Positions 1 to 8,513 of a stretch of 64,000 nucleotides of DNA are shown in pieces. The notes beneath the pieces are model-generated. The model was not told the origin of the DNA and searched no databases. It worked only from the letters and a program-made list of their open reading frames with translations. The stretch is from an uncultured Oscillibacter sp. Its GTDB lineage: Bacteria; Bacillota; Clostridia; Oscillospirales; Oscillospiraceae. The DNA is taken from contig CAJTSM010000013.1 of NCBI GenBank assembly GCA_910578935.1, forward strand, positions 12,535 through 76,534, in the 5' to 3' direction. Each line of letters starts with the position of its first letter. The stretch's first letter is position 1. Both the position numbers and the translations under genes were made by a program.

Positions 1-125
1 ACGCATTCCGCCTCCCCTTGCGTTTGATATGGTCTACTTTAGCACAAAACAGCCTCTTTCCGCAAGGAAATCCGGCGTTCTTTACGGGAAATTTACACCT
101 TGCCGCCCATATCCCAAAAAAGCGG
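1..125. other. Left-edge intergenic region
   Basis: No complete gene is visible here. On the minus strand a good ribosome-binding site (GGGGAGG) lies four bases before an ATG at 6-4, so a leftward gene probably starts at the very edge and leaves the window. Only two codons remain, so it is not called as a CDS. Confidence 0.4.
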
Positions 126-154
126 TTGCATTTTCCGGCGCTTTTTAGTAGAAT
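126..154 (+). promoter_or_regulatory. Sigma-A promoter of the DUF4317 gene
   Basis: TTGCAT at 126-131 and TAGAAT at 149-154 are separated by 17 bases and lie about 60 bases before the chosen start at 218. The match to TTGACA/TATAAT is close, and the orientation fits the next gene. Confidence 0.6.
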
Positions 155-217
155 ACATGTTTGACAGCACTGTCGGAACATCCCAGCGGCTCCGCCGCTG
201 AAACACGAGGTAACGCC

Positions 218-1369
218 ATGAATCTGAAAGAAGTCAGCGAACTCCGCCGCCGTTTCCGGCCGGAGAAATCCGCCGTCAGCCGGGTCTACGGCTGCTATGT
301 CAACGGCTCCAGCCGGGAAATTATCTCCTACCTGGACGAGTCCCTGGGAAATATGCCCCAGGAGGAGGCGGAGAAATACCTGAGCCTCCTGAAAAAGTCC
401 CTCTCCGGCGCTCTGGGAAAAAATCTCATTGACGTGGTCTTTTCCACCCGGCAGGTGGCGGACAGCGACGAGCACCGCCTCCTTTCCGCTCTCCGGGAAT
501 CCGGGCTCAAGGACGGGGAAATTCGGGAAACCTTTTACCGCACGGTTACCGGCGCCCTGGACATGGGGGACAGCAACTATTTGATCCTTCTGGCCTGCGA
601 CACTTATGACGTGCCCCATCGGGGCGGGGACGGGGAAATGGATCCCGACGGGTCCGACCAGGTCTTTTCTTACATCGTATGCAGCGTCTGCCCGGTGAAA
701 AACTGCAAAATGGAGCTGGGCTACTTCCCCGGCGAGAACGAATTCCACAGCTGTGCCGCCGGGCAGATCGTCTCCGCCCCGGAGCTGGGCTTTCTCTTCC
801 CCGCCTTTGACGGCCGGGCGGCGAATATTTACAACGCCCTCTTCTACTCCCGGAAGCCGGATCAAATTCACCAGGAGTTCCTGGACGCGGTTTTCCACAC
901 GGAACCCCCCATGTCCGCCGCCGAGCAGAAGGAGGCCTTTGAGGGGGCCCTGGCCGGAGCGCTGGAGAACACATGCAGCCTGGAGGTAATTCAGGCGGTT
1001 CACGGGCGGCTGCTGGAGAAAATCGAGGCGAATCGCGAAGACAAAGAGGCGGAACCCCTGGCCCTCTCCGCCGGGGAGATCGGCGGCATCCTCCGGGACT
1101 GCGGCGTGCCGGAGGAGCGGGCGGAGGTGTTTCAACAGCAGTGCGGCCAGGCTTTCGGCGGGGCAGCGCTGAACCCGGAGAACCTGATCGACGCCAAGCG
1201 CTTCGACGTGAAGACGGAACAAGCGACCATCTCGATCGATCCGGCCTACAGTTATCTGGTGGAAACCCGAATCATCGACGGGCGGAAGTATCTGCTGATC
1301 CCCGCCGGGGAAGGCGTGGAGGTCAACGGCCTCAGCGTGGGGCTGGAAGCGGGGAACCCGGAGAAATAA
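218..1369 (+). CDS. DUF4317 domain-containing protein
   Basis: 383 residues. The opening MNLKEVSELRRRFRPEK and the following region with a conserved YGCYVN stretch are characteristic of the DUF4317 family, which is common in Oscillospiraceae and Lachnospiraceae and has no assigned function. The ATG at 218 is chosen because GAGG at 207-210 sits at good distance; an in-frame ATG at 161 has no such site and adds 19 atypical residues. No signal peptide or membrane segment is visible, so the protein is probably cytoplasmic. It stands alone, with its own promoter at 126-154 and hairpins downstream. The family name is recognised from sequence; the role is unknown. Confidence 0.85.
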   Translation: MNLKEVSELRRRFRPEKSAVSRVYGCYVNGSSREIISYLDESLGNMPQEEAEKYLSLLKKSLSGALGKNLIDVVFSTRQVADSDEHRLLSALRESGLKDGEIRETFYRTVTGALDMGDSNYLILLACDTYDVPHRGGDGEMDPDGSDQVFSYIVCSVCPVKNCKMELGYFPGENEFHSCAAGQIVSAPELGFLFPAFDGRAANIYNALFYSRKPDQIHQEFLDAVFHTEPPMSAAEQKEAFEGALAGALENTCSLEVIQAVHGRLLEKIEANREDKEAEPLALSAGEIGGILRDCGVPEERAEVFQQQCGQAFGGAALNPENLIDAKRFDVKTEQATISIDPAYSYLVETRIIDGRKYLLIPAGEGVEVNGLSVGLEAGNPEK

Positions 1370-1474
1370 GCAAGCCCCCGGCCGGGGGCCGCTTCAGGCG
1401 GTCAAGCAATATGTTTGACAGCCTGAGCAAGTTTTTCAGGCCCTAAAAAGCTCTGAAAAACTTCTGATTCAAAA

Positions 1475-1503
1475 CGAGAGGAACCCCTCCCGGGTTCCTC
1501 TCG
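1475..1503. terminator. Hairpin downstream of the DUF4317 gene
   Basis: A 12-bp inverted repeat (CGAGAGGAACCC and its complement) with a 5-base loop lies about 105 bases after the stop. No clear T-run follows, so termination is plausible but not certain. Confidence 0.4.
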
Positions 1504-1554
1504 CAGCGCTCTTCCTTCTCATCACTCGCGTTTTTACCATTTTTCAACAGGCTG

Positions 1555-1576
1555 AGCAGCCCCGGCCGGGGCTGCT
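1555..1576. terminator. GC-rich palindrome between convergent genes
   Basis: A perfect 22-bp palindrome (AGCAGCCCCGG and complement) lies 14 bases past the end of the leftward gene that stops at 1590. On the plus strand TTCTT follows. It is probably a bidirectional terminator for the convergent pair. Confidence 0.5.
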
Positions 1577-1589
1577 TTCTTATCCCATC

Positions 1590-2297
1590 TCACGCCTGCA
1601 CGTCAACTTCCCCGCCTGGGGCCGCTTCCGCCGTTGCCGCGGCGTACTGCTGGGCCACGGTTTCCATAGAGGGCTGGATCGAAGCTCCCAGCTTCTGGGC
1701 CTGCTCCCGGAGCTCCATGTCCACGGCGGCAATCTGGGCCTGCATCCGATTGTCCACTTCCGCCTCCCGGAGGTAGCCGGACTCCCGAATCCGCCGCATG
1801 GCCTGTTTGCGCAACAGCTCCTGCTTCTGGCGGCGGGCCTCCCGGCTCTTTTTCTCCTGAAGCAGTTTTTTCTGCCGGTCCTGGGCAAGTTTCTCCCGGT
1901 CCAGTTCCCGGTTCTTCTTCCCCGCCCGCTGGACGGCCTTCTGAAGCTGATTAATCGCGGCCTGAATGCGCTTGGCGTTGTCCGGGTCCGTCTGCTTGGC
2001 GGCTTTCAGCCGGGCGATTTGCCGCCGGGCAAATCCGGCGGCGGCGTTGACCTCCGAGGGCCGCCGGGCCCTGGCCAGCCGGGCATAGGCCTCCATGGGC
2101 GCGTCGCCGTAGCGGGGCTTGGGCTTGGCGGCGTTGAACTGGTCCCGGGTGGCCTGGGCCTTCTCCCGGGCGTCCCGCATCATCTCGTAGAGATCGGGGC
2201 CGGAGTCCTTCCTCTCCTTTGTCTGGGCGGCGGAGGCACTCTGGGCCTGTCGGGAAGAGGCCCCAGAGGCGGCGCTGTTCACTTGCATATTACTCAT
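1590..2297 (-). CDS. Hypothetical charged coiled-coil protein
   Basis: 235 residues, not recognised as a known family. The first 30 residues are Ser/Ala/Gln-rich and look disordered. Residues about 85-200 are dense in Lys, Arg, Gln, Glu and Ala with heptad-like spacing, suggesting a long helical coiled coil. The C-terminal tail is again Ala/Glu-rich. No signal peptide or membrane helix is seen. A strong ribosome-binding site (AGGAGG) precedes the ATG at 2297. It is a single gene between two convergent or divergent neighbours, so context gives no function. Its disordered N-terminus resembles in style that of the unknown gene at 26768-27658, but no clear homology between the two is visible. Confidence 0.7.
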   Translation of the reverse strand: MSNMQVNSAASGASSRQAQSASAAQTKERKDSGPDLYEMMRDAREKAQATRDQFNAAKPKPRYGDAPMEAYARLARARRPSEVNAAAGFARRQIARLKAAKQTDPDNAKRIQAAINQLQKAVQRAGKKNRELDREKLAQDRQKKLLQEKKSREARRQKQELLRKQAMRRIRESGYLREAEVDNRMQAQIAAVDMELREQAQKLGASIQPSMETVAQQYAAATAEAAPGGEVDVQA

Positions 2298-2650
2298 GGC
2301 GGGGCCTCCTGTCCCTATGCTGTGTACACTTATATTTATTATATCGGCAAAACGCCGAAAAAGTGAAGGGACCCCAGGAAATTTTTGTCTTCACCGCCCG
2401 GCGTCTGTTTTAAAGCCGGCGGAACGCCGGATTGAGGCGGTTTTTTCTGACAGGCAAGGCGCTTCGGCCCGGGAATCCTGACGGATTTCAAGCCGAAGAA
2501 ACGCAGTATGGCGGAAAAAGACGCCCCGAGACGGCGTTTAGAGAGTTTGAAGACACCCTCCAAACCGGCGGGAGAAACTTTCGCAGCGGTGGATTTTTCC
2601 TCAAAAACGTGCTATGCTGTATTATCATCTCTCAGAGAGGAGGCCCTTCC

Positions 2651-4360
2651 ATGAACCTGTCCGAGCTCCTGGCGGCATACCCCGCCGCCGGGCTTTTCTA
2701 CACGTCCTTCGTCCGCTTCCTCTTTCCCGTCCTGGCGGGGGCTATCCTCTGGCGGGCCGTCCGGTCCCTCCTCCGCCTCCCCCACACGCCGGAAACCTGG
2801 GGCCAGCTGAGCCTCCCCGGCGGGGGAGCCGTGCCCCTGACCCACTGGGAGAACATCCTGGGCCGGGGAAAGAGCGCCGACGTGCGGCTGAACTACCCCA
2901 GCGTCTCCCGCCAGCACGCCGCCCTCTGCCGCAGCGAGGAGGGCCTTTGGACCCTCTACGACCTGGACTCCAAGGGCGGAGTCCTCCTCAACGGGGAGAA
3001 GGTGGAGGGCTCCGCCCCCATTCAAATGGGGGACCGGGTGGAGCTGGGGGGCGTGCCCCTGCTGTTCCTGCCCCAGACTGTGGAGGAGCGGGAGGAACAG
3101 GCTGAAAAGCGCCGGGCAGAGCGCCCCGCTTCCATGTGGCCCTCCTTTCTCTGGCTCACCGTGCTTCAGCTTCTGACCTGCGTGCAGCTGATGATTGCCT
3201 CCGGAGGGGAGGGTTCCCTTGCCATACCCGGGGCCTTCCTGGGGCTGACGGCGGTGATGTGGCTCTATGCCGCCGCCCTGCGGCTCAGCCGGTGCGTGGG
3301 CTTCGAGATGGAAACCATCGCCTTCTTCCTCTCTACGCTGTCCCTGGCGGTCACCGCCTCCAGCGCGCCGGGGAGCCTCTATAAACAGCTCCTGGCCGTG
3401 GTGCTGGGACTGGGGCTCTTTTTGACCCTGGGAATTTTCCTCCGGGACCTGGGCCGGGTCCAGCGGAACCGCTGGGTGATGGCGGCGGCGTCCATCGGCC
3501 TTTTGGCCGTGACGCTGGCGCTGGGAAACCGGAAATACGGCGCGGTAAACTGGATCTCCCTGGGGCCCTTGAGCTTTCAGCCTTCGGAGATCGCCAAGAT
3601 CTCATATATCTTCGCCGGGTCCGCCACGTTGGAGCGGCTGTTCCGCAAGCGGAACCTGACCCTCTTCATCGTCCTCACCGGCGTCTGCGTGGGACTTCTG
3701 GGACTGATGAGCGACTTTGGCACGGCGGCGGTCTTCTTCGTCACCTTCCTGGTGCTGGCCTACCTCCGCTCCGGGGACTTTGCCGCCCTGTCCCTGATTT
3801 GCGGCGGGGCGGTCTTTGGGGCGGGCATTATTGTGAAGTTCAAGCCCTACATCCTGGACCGCTTTGCCGCCTGGGGCCATGCCTGGGCGGACGCCTCCGG
3901 CCGGGGATACCAGCAGACCCGCACCATGTCCGCCGCAGCCTCCGGGGGCCTTTTGGGCATGGGGGCGGGAAACGGCTGGCTTCACCGGGTCCCGGCGGCG
4001 GACACGGACCTGGTATTCGGGATGCTCTGCGAAGAGTGGGGACTGATTATCGCGTTTTTCGCCGTGGGGTCCATTGCCGCCCTGGCGTTCTTCACCGTCC
4101 GGGCCTGCCGGGCGGGGCGAAGCAGCTTCTACTGCCTGGCCGCCTGTGCCGCCGGCTCTCTGCTGGTATTTCAAACCTGCCTGAACGTGTTCGGCTCCGT
4201 GGACATCCTGCCCCTGACGGGGGTGACCTTCCCCTTTGTCTCCAACGGCGGCTCCGCCATGATCTCCGCCTGGGGGCTGCTGGCCTTTTTGAAGGCCACC
4301 GATACCCGGGACAACGCCAGCTTCGGCGTCAAAAACTCCACTTCATTCCGTCCGGCTTAA
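2651..4360 (+). CDS. FHA domain fused to FtsW/RodA-type glycosyltransferase
   Basis: 569 residues. A membrane segment at about 15-40 is followed by an FHA domain at about 50-140, with the phosphothreonine-binding signature GR (71-72), SRQH (86-89) and NG (114-115). From about 160 onward there are roughly ten membrane helices of the SEDS family. These include the conserved loop W-I-S-L-G-P-L-S-F-Q-P-S-E and the C-terminal segment T-G-V-T-F-P-F-V-S-N-G-G. SEDS proteins polymerise lipid II into glycan strands. The ATG at 2651 is chosen for its AGAGGAGG site; longer in-frame extensions upstream have no family similarity. The class B PBP gene follows 151 bases downstream, which is the usual SEDS/PBP pairing. 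The FHA domain implies control by Ser/Thr phosphorylation (inference). Confidence 0.9.
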   Translation: MNLSELLAAYPAAGLFYTSFVRFLFPVLAGAILWRAVRSLLRLPHTPETWGQLSLPGGGAVPLTHWENILGRGKSADVRLNYPSVSRQHAALCRSEEGLWTLYDLDSKGGVLLNGEKVEGSAPIQMGDRVELGGVPLLFLPQTVEEREEQAEKRRAERPASMWPSFLWLTVLQLLTCVQLMIASGGEGSLAIPGAFLGLTAVMWLYAAALRLSRCVGFEMETIAFFLSTLSLAVTASSAPGSLYKQLLAVVLGLGLFLTLGIFLRDLGRVQRNRWVMAAASIGLLAVTLALGNRKYGAVNWISLGPLSFQPSEIAKISYIFAGSATLERLFRKRNLTLFIVLTGVCVGLLGLMSDFGTAAVFFVTFLVLAYLRSGDFAALSLICGGAVFGAGIIVKFKPYILDRFAAWGHAWADASGRGYQQTRTMSAAASGGLLGMGAGNGWLHRVPAADTDLVFGMLCEEWGLIIAFFAVGSIAALAFFTVRACRAGRSSFYCLAACAAGSLLVFQTCLNVFGSVDILPLTGVTFPFVSNGGSAMISAWGLLAFLKATDTRDNASFGVKNSTSFRPA

Positions 4361-4511
4361 CGCCGGACATCCATTTCGTTTCGTTTCCTCCGCCTCCTTC
4401 AGGGGGGAGCAGGCTCCCCCTTGAGCAACCCCCACCCCTGCGGGGGGACGAGGGACGGGAGGCGGGGAAGGAGACGGGAGACGAGGAGGGTTCTGCAAGG
4501 AGGTACGACTT

Positions 4512-5882
4512 ATGAAGAAAATTGAAAACCGGGCCTTTGTCTGCCTGCTGCTGGCTTTGGCGCTGGGGGCGGGGATGATCCTCTTCCTCTTCCGCTATCT
4601 CACCCAGGGGGGAAGCTGGGCCTCCTCCGCCTTCAACCGCCATCTTTACAACACCCAGGGCCAGCTGACCGCCGGGACCGTGCTGGACCGGGACGGGGAC
4701 GTGCTGTCCTCCGCCGAAAACGGGGAGCGGACTTACTACGACAGCGAAACCGTCCGCAAAGCCACCCTCCACGCCGTGGGGGACCTTCAGGGCAACATCG
4801 GAACCGGGGCGCTGAACGCCTTTGCCGGAAAGCTCACAGGCTGGAATCTCGTGAATGGCGCCTTTGGCGCCGGACGGGGCGGGGAGTTGACCCTGACCAT
4901 CGACGCCCGGTACAACTACGAAGCGTATCAGGCGCTGAACGGCCATGCCGGGACCGTAGCGGTCTACAACTACAAGACCGGAGAAATCCTCTGCATGGTA
5001 TCCGCGCCCAGTTACGACCCCCTGAACGTCCCGGAGGACATTGAAACCAACGACCGCTGGAAAGGAGCCTATGTGAATCGTTTCCTCTCCTCCGCCTTCA
5101 CCCCCGGTTCCGTCTACAAAACCGTCACGCTGGCCGCGGCGCTGGAACTTCTGCCGGACCTGGAAAACCGGACCTGGAACTGCGCCGGCTTCCTCCAGAT
5201 CAGAGACGAAACCATCGTCTGCTCCGGCGTCCATGGGGAGCAGGATATCGCCGCCGCCTTCGCCAACAGCTGCAACTCCGCTTTCGCTGAAATTGCCGTG
5301 GAGCTGGGGGCGGACGCCCTTCAAAAGCACACGGAGAAAGCGGGCCTTACCGCAAGCTGCCGTCTGGACGGCCTGTCCACCGCCAGGGGCTCTTTTGACT
5401 GGGACCTCTCGGAGGGCCGCTTGGGCTGGGCCGGAGTGGGACAGGACAAGGACCTGGTAAACCCCTGCGCCCTGATGGTCTACATGGGAGCCGTGGCAAA
5501 CGGCGGCAGGGCGGCGGAGCCCTACCTGATCCTCCAGACGAAAAACGGTCTGGGGATTCCCTCCCTGCCCCGCTGGAGCCACAAGACCCGGACCCTGATC
5601 GACTCGGGCACGGCGGGGAAACTTGCGGAGCTGATGGCGGGGAACGTGGAGAGAACCTACGGCAGGGAACGCTTCCCCAACATGGACCTCTGCGCCAAGT
5701 CCGGCACTGCCGAGGTGGGGGAGGGGGAGGCCCCTCACGCCTGGTTCGCCGGGTTTTTGCGGAACGCGGACGCGCCCTATGCCTTTGTGGCTCTGGTGGA
5801 ACACGGCGGCGGCGGCAGCAGCGTGGCGGGAAATGTGGCGGCCCGGGTCCTGGACGTCATCGTAAACGGCTATACCAAGTGA
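4512..5882 (+). CDS. Class B penicillin-binding protein (PbpA-like transpeptidase)
   Basis: 456 residues. One membrane helix (about 8-29) anchors an extracytoplasmic transpeptidase that cross-links peptidoglycan. All three active-site motifs are present: S200-V-Y-K203, S253-C-N255 and K396-S-G398. The dimerisation region before residue 130 is short, as in the PbpA proteins that pair with a single-FHA RodA. A strong ribosome-binding site (AAGGAGG) precedes the ATG. It lies directly downstream of the FHA-SEDS gene and almost certainly works with it as a polymerase/cross-linker pair. KSG instead of KTG is a common variant. Whether this pair serves elongation, division or spore formation cannot be read from the sequence. 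Confidence 0.9.
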   Translation: MKKIENRAFVCLLLALALGAGMILFLFRYLTQGGSWASSAFNRHLYNTQGQLTAGTVLDRDGDVLSSAENGERTYYDSETVRKATLHAVGDLQGNIGTGALNAFAGKLTGWNLVNGAFGAGRGGELTLTIDARYNYEAYQALNGHAGTVAVYNYKTGEILCMVSAPSYDPLNVPEDIETNDRWKGAYVNRFLSSAFTPGSVYKTVTLAAALELLPDLENRTWNCAGFLQIRDETIVCSGVHGEQDIAAAFANSCNSAFAEIAVELGADALQKHTEKAGLTASCRLDGLSTARGSFDWDLSEGRLGWAGVGQDKDLVNPCALMVYMGAVANGGRAAEPYLILQTKNGLGIPSLPRWSHKTRTLIDSGTAGKLAELMAGNVERTYGRERFPNMDLCAKSGTAEVGEGEAPHAWFAGFLRNADAPYAFVALVEHGGGGSSVAGNVAARVLDVIVNGYTK

Positions 5883-5927
5883 TTGCTAATTGTAAATTTA
5901 TATATTTAATCAACGGAGGGTATACAA

Positions 5928-6227
5928 ATGAAGCGAAAAAACTCCCTGCTTTTGCAGGGCGTGAAGCAGCTGAACCTGGGAGCCATGGTTTCCGGAATTG
6001 GCTTTTTGCTGTATCTGGGGGCATCCGTCCTGGGGCTCACCGGGGCGGCGGATCTCCTGTCGCTGGTATTTGCCCTGGTGTCCCTGTATGTCTTTGCCTC
6101 CGCGGCAGAGGGACGGCGGAAGGACAAGGAAGCGGTAAGCTATAATCTCCTCTGGGGGACGGGGGCCCTGGCGGCGCTGGCCTGCCTGTGTGCGGCCGCC
6201 GTCCTCCGGCAGCGTCTGGGCGGCTGA
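5928..6227 (+). CDS. Small three-helix membrane protein
   Basis: 99 residues, not recognised. Hydrophobic stretches at about 15-38, 40-60 and 73-92 suggest three membrane helices, with a positively charged patch (RRKDKE) between the second and third. A good GGAGG site precedes the ATG at 5928. It follows the PBP gene by 45 bases on the same strand, so it may be co-transcribed with the wall-synthesis pair. No function is claimed. Confidence 0.65.
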   Translation: MKRKNSLLLQGVKQLNLGAMVSGIGFLLYLGASVLGLTGAADLLSLVFALVSLYVFASAAEGRRKDKEAVSYNLLWGTGALAALACLCAAAVLRQRLGG

Positions 6228-6396
6228 CACCAGGGTTTTTGTCGAAACCCCTTGCATTTTTCCCCGGGACTGAGTAAAGCAGAAAATGGAAATACCCCGC
6301 GGCCCTATACGCGTGAAACGGCCACCCAGCACAGCAGAATTACCTGCGCCACACGCTTATTATACCCCCCCCCCCACCTTTTGAAGGGTGTTCTGA

Positions 6397-6522
6397 GAAC
6401 CTGTATTCACAACTGTTGAACGCTGTTTGAGCGGTTCTTTCCCCACCAGGACTTCGTCAATTTCCCTTGCCTGGCGAGAAAATTCCTCACGCGTCCGGCA
6501 TCCCCCGGTATGAATACAGGTC
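6397..6522. mobile_element. MITE-like element inside repeat R1, copy A
   Basis: About 126 bp with imperfect terminal inverted repeats GAACCTGTATTCA and TGAATACAGGTC. The internal sequence matches the better preserved element at 38172-38300 in the opposite orientation. It contains no transposase and is too short to encode one. Confidence 0.7.
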
Positions 6523-6688
6523 CCACGCTGTGCGTCCGCGTTTTACGGGGGGCTGAGTACGACATTTGCTTCGGTGCCCGGCCCGCGATATGGTTCCGGC
6601 GGACGCCCGGACGGCGGGGAAAGCACCTATGTCCCTTTCCAACGGAACGTGTCCCGCCGCCGGGGGTTCCGTCCGCCGGAACACACGA

Positions 6689-6725
6689 AAAAGAGAGGCC
6701 CGGGAAAATTCCCGGGCCTCTCTTT
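6689..6725. terminator. Strong bidirectional terminator in repeat R1-A
   Basis: A near-perfect stem (AAAGAGAGGCCCGGGAA and complement) with a 2-base loop carries A-runs and T-runs on its two sides. The equivalent hairpin in copy B (about 37977-38012) keeps pairing through a compensating C-G to T-A change, which supports RNA-level function. Confidence 0.75.
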
Positions 6726-6835
6726 ATGGCAGTATCGCAATTCTGCGTTGCCGCCGCTCCGGCCTGGTTGACCGCCAGATTGCCAGAGCGGGCGAACGCT
6801 TTTTCCGCTGCTTTTCCCCTTCGGGGACGTACTCC

Positions 6836-6890
6836 ATAAGATTTCGCTTCGCGAAATCAAGTGTCGTTGCCGTCTCTCGAAAAACCCAAC
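6836..6890 (-). repeat. 3'-UTR repeat R4 downstream of metQ
   Basis: Immediately after the metQ stop codon, the minus strand reads GAGTTGGGTTTTTCGAGAG and then CACTTGATTTCGCG. The same block follows the pfkA stop codon at 28978-29046. The shared block starts at the last sense codon (TTC TGA) in both genes. No known family is recognised. Confidence 0.55.
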
Positions 6891-7685
6891 TCAGAACGCG
6901 GGGACCACCGCGCCGCCGAAGGTGTTGTTGATATAGTCCTTGACCGTGTCGGACTGGAGGGCCTTCACCAGGGCCTGGACGGCCTCGTTGTTTTCGTTCC
7001 CCTCTTTGACCGTCAGGATGTTCACATAGGGGGAGTCGGCGGCCTCGATCACCAGGGCGTCCTCCACGGGGTTCAGGCCGGCGCCCAGGGCGTAGTTGGA
7101 GTTGATGGCGGCAATGTCCACCTCATCCAGGGCGGCGGGAACCTGAGCGGCCTCCAGCTCCACAAATTCCAGGTTCTTGGGGTTCTCGGCGATGTCGTTG
7201 GGGGTGGCCTCCAGATTGGAGCTGTCCTTGAGCTTGATGAGGCCCTGGGCCTCCAGCAGCAGCAGGGCCCGGCCCTCGTTGGTGGGGTCGTTGGGGACGG
7301 CTACCTTGCCCCCGTCGGGAATGGCGTCCAGGGAGGCGGAATTGCCCGCGTACAGGCCCATGGGCTCGATGTGGACGCCGGCCACGCTCACCAGGTGGGT
7401 CCCCCGCTCGGCGTTGAAGTTATCCAGATAGGGGACATGCTGGAAGTAGTTGGCGTCCTCGTCCCCGTCCTCCACGGCGGTGTTGGGCACCACATAGTCG
7501 GAGTACTCCGTGACCACCAGGTCGATGCCCTGCTCTTTCAGGAGACCTACGCACTGGTTCAGAATCTCGGCGTGGGGGGTGGGGGAGGCGGCGACCTTCA
7601 GGGTCGTGGTCTTCTTGCCGCCGCAGGCGGCCAGGGACAGGGCCAGAACCAGGGCCAGGGTCAGAGCAAAAATCTTCTTTTTCAT
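6891..7685 (-). CDS. metQ: Methionine-binding lipoprotein of an ABC transporter
   Basis: 264 residues. A lipoprotein signal ends in LSLAAC at about 14-20, so the mature protein is lipid-anchored outside the membrane. The body is the NlpA/MetQ family, with the VAASPTPHAEIL start, the EYSDYVVPN stretch and FQHVPYLDNF. It captures D/L-methionine and delivers it to MetI/MetN. The ATG at 7685 is chosen because GGAGG lies 8 bases upstream; an upstream in-frame start at 7712 precedes the ribosome-binding site. It is the third gene of metN-metI-metQ, 144 bases after metI, under the Met T-box at 9545-9835. Confidence 0.93.
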   Translation of the reverse strand: MKKKIFALTLALVLALSLAACGGKKTTTLKVAASPTPHAEILNQCVGLLKEQGIDLVVTEYSDYVVPNTAVEDGDEDANYFQHVPYLDNFNAERGTHLVSVAGVHIEPMGLYAGNSASLDAIPDGGKVAVPNDPTNEGRALLLLEAQGLIKLKDSSNLEATPNDIAENPKNLEFVELEAAQVPAALDEVDIAAINSNYALGAGLNPVEDALVIEAADSPYVNILTVKEGNENNEAVQALVKALQSDTVKDYINNTFGGAVVPAF

Positions 7686-7829
7686 GTTGTGTTCCTCCAA
7701 TTTTAAAAACAATCAGCTTGTTCCGAATGTCTTCGGTACGCGGGGCGTCCCGCCTTCCGGCGCGGCCTCCGTCCCCTCTGCGCGCGTGAGGGATGGGGAG
7801 GGAAGCGTCTGGGAAGGGAAGCGCCTTTT

Positions 7830-8513
7830 TTATTTCAAACGCTTGTCGATGCGCACCGACAGGCGGCTGAAAACGGATTGGACCGCTTGGACGATAACGA
7901 TCAGGATGATGACCGTCACCCACATGACGGAGGGGACGTTGCGCTGGTGCCCGTAGCGGATGGCCAGATCCCCCAGGCCTCCCGCGCCCACCATGCCGGC
8001 AATGGCAGTATAGCCCACAATGGCGATCAAGGTGATGGAGCCCCCCAGAATCAGGGAGGGCATGGCCTCCGGCAGGTAGACCTTCCAGACGATCTGGAAG
8101 GTGGAGGCCCCCATGGACTGAGCCGCCTCAATGACCCCGGCGTCCACCTCGCTGAGGGAGGTTTCCACCATCCGGGCCACAAAGGGAGCGGACGCCACCA
8201 CCAGGGGCAGGATGGCCCCCCGGAGGCCCAGCCGGGTTCCCATGACCAGCTTGGTGAAGGGGAAGAGGGCCACCATCAAAATGGCGAAGGGGAAGGAACG
8301 GCCGATGTTGATGATCCATCCCAGCACGGCGTTGACGGGCCCGTTGGGCCGAATGCCGTGGGGCTGGGTCAGCACGGAGATCACACCCATGGGCAGGCCG
8401 ATCAGATAGGCGAAGAGGGTGGACGCGGCGGTCATGACCACGGTGTCCAGGATGCCCTCGGCCAGGATGCCGCCGTACTCCGCCCAGAAGGCGGATGTGA
8501 AGATTTCAGCCAC
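7830..8513 (-). CDS. metI: Methionine ABC transporter permease
   Basis: 227 residues with five to six hydrophobic helices and the permease EAA-loop signature around residues 128-150 (EAAQSMGAS). This is the MetI family, which forms the membrane channel for methionine import. It starts with GTG at 8513, overlapping the metN stop by 8 bases, and its ribosome-binding site (AGGAGG) lies within the end of metN, so translation is probably coupled. Its place between metN and metQ matches the usual operon order in Firmicutes. Confidence 0.93.
   Translation of the reverse strand: MAEIFTSAFWAEYGGILAEGILDTVVMTAASTLFAYLIGLPMGVISVLTQPHGIRPNGPVNAVLGWIINIGRSFPFAILMVALFPFTKLVMGTRLGLRGAILPLVVASAPFVARMVETSLSEVDAGVIEAAQSMGASTFQIVWKVYLPEAMPSLILGGSITLIAIVGYTAIAGMVGAGGLGDLAIRYGHQRNVPSVMWVTVIILIVIVQAVQSVFSRLSVRIDKRLK

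Larger units (their letters stand above)
6237..6815 (-). repeat. Dispersed repeat R1, copy A
   Basis: Most of the 660-base gap between 6227 and 6891 is this repeat. It aligns over most of its length with the inverted copy at 37895-38425 and in part with the copy at 49619-49940. Read on the minus strand it holds a terminator hairpin (6689-6725), a region with CTGAGTACGACATTTG (around 6555), a MITE (6397-6522), a TATAAT box (6364-6359) and the start of a hairpin-rich transcript containing CTGCTGTGCTGGGTGG. The 3' terminator hairpin of that transcript is destroyed in this copy, so this copy looks degenerate. No protein-coding reading frame is convincing. Confidence 0.75.

Noticed and set aside
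2432..2650. Longer N-terminus of the FHA-SEDS protein
   Set aside because: The 73 extra residues have no family similarity or ribosome-binding site, and the ATG at 2651 has a strong one.
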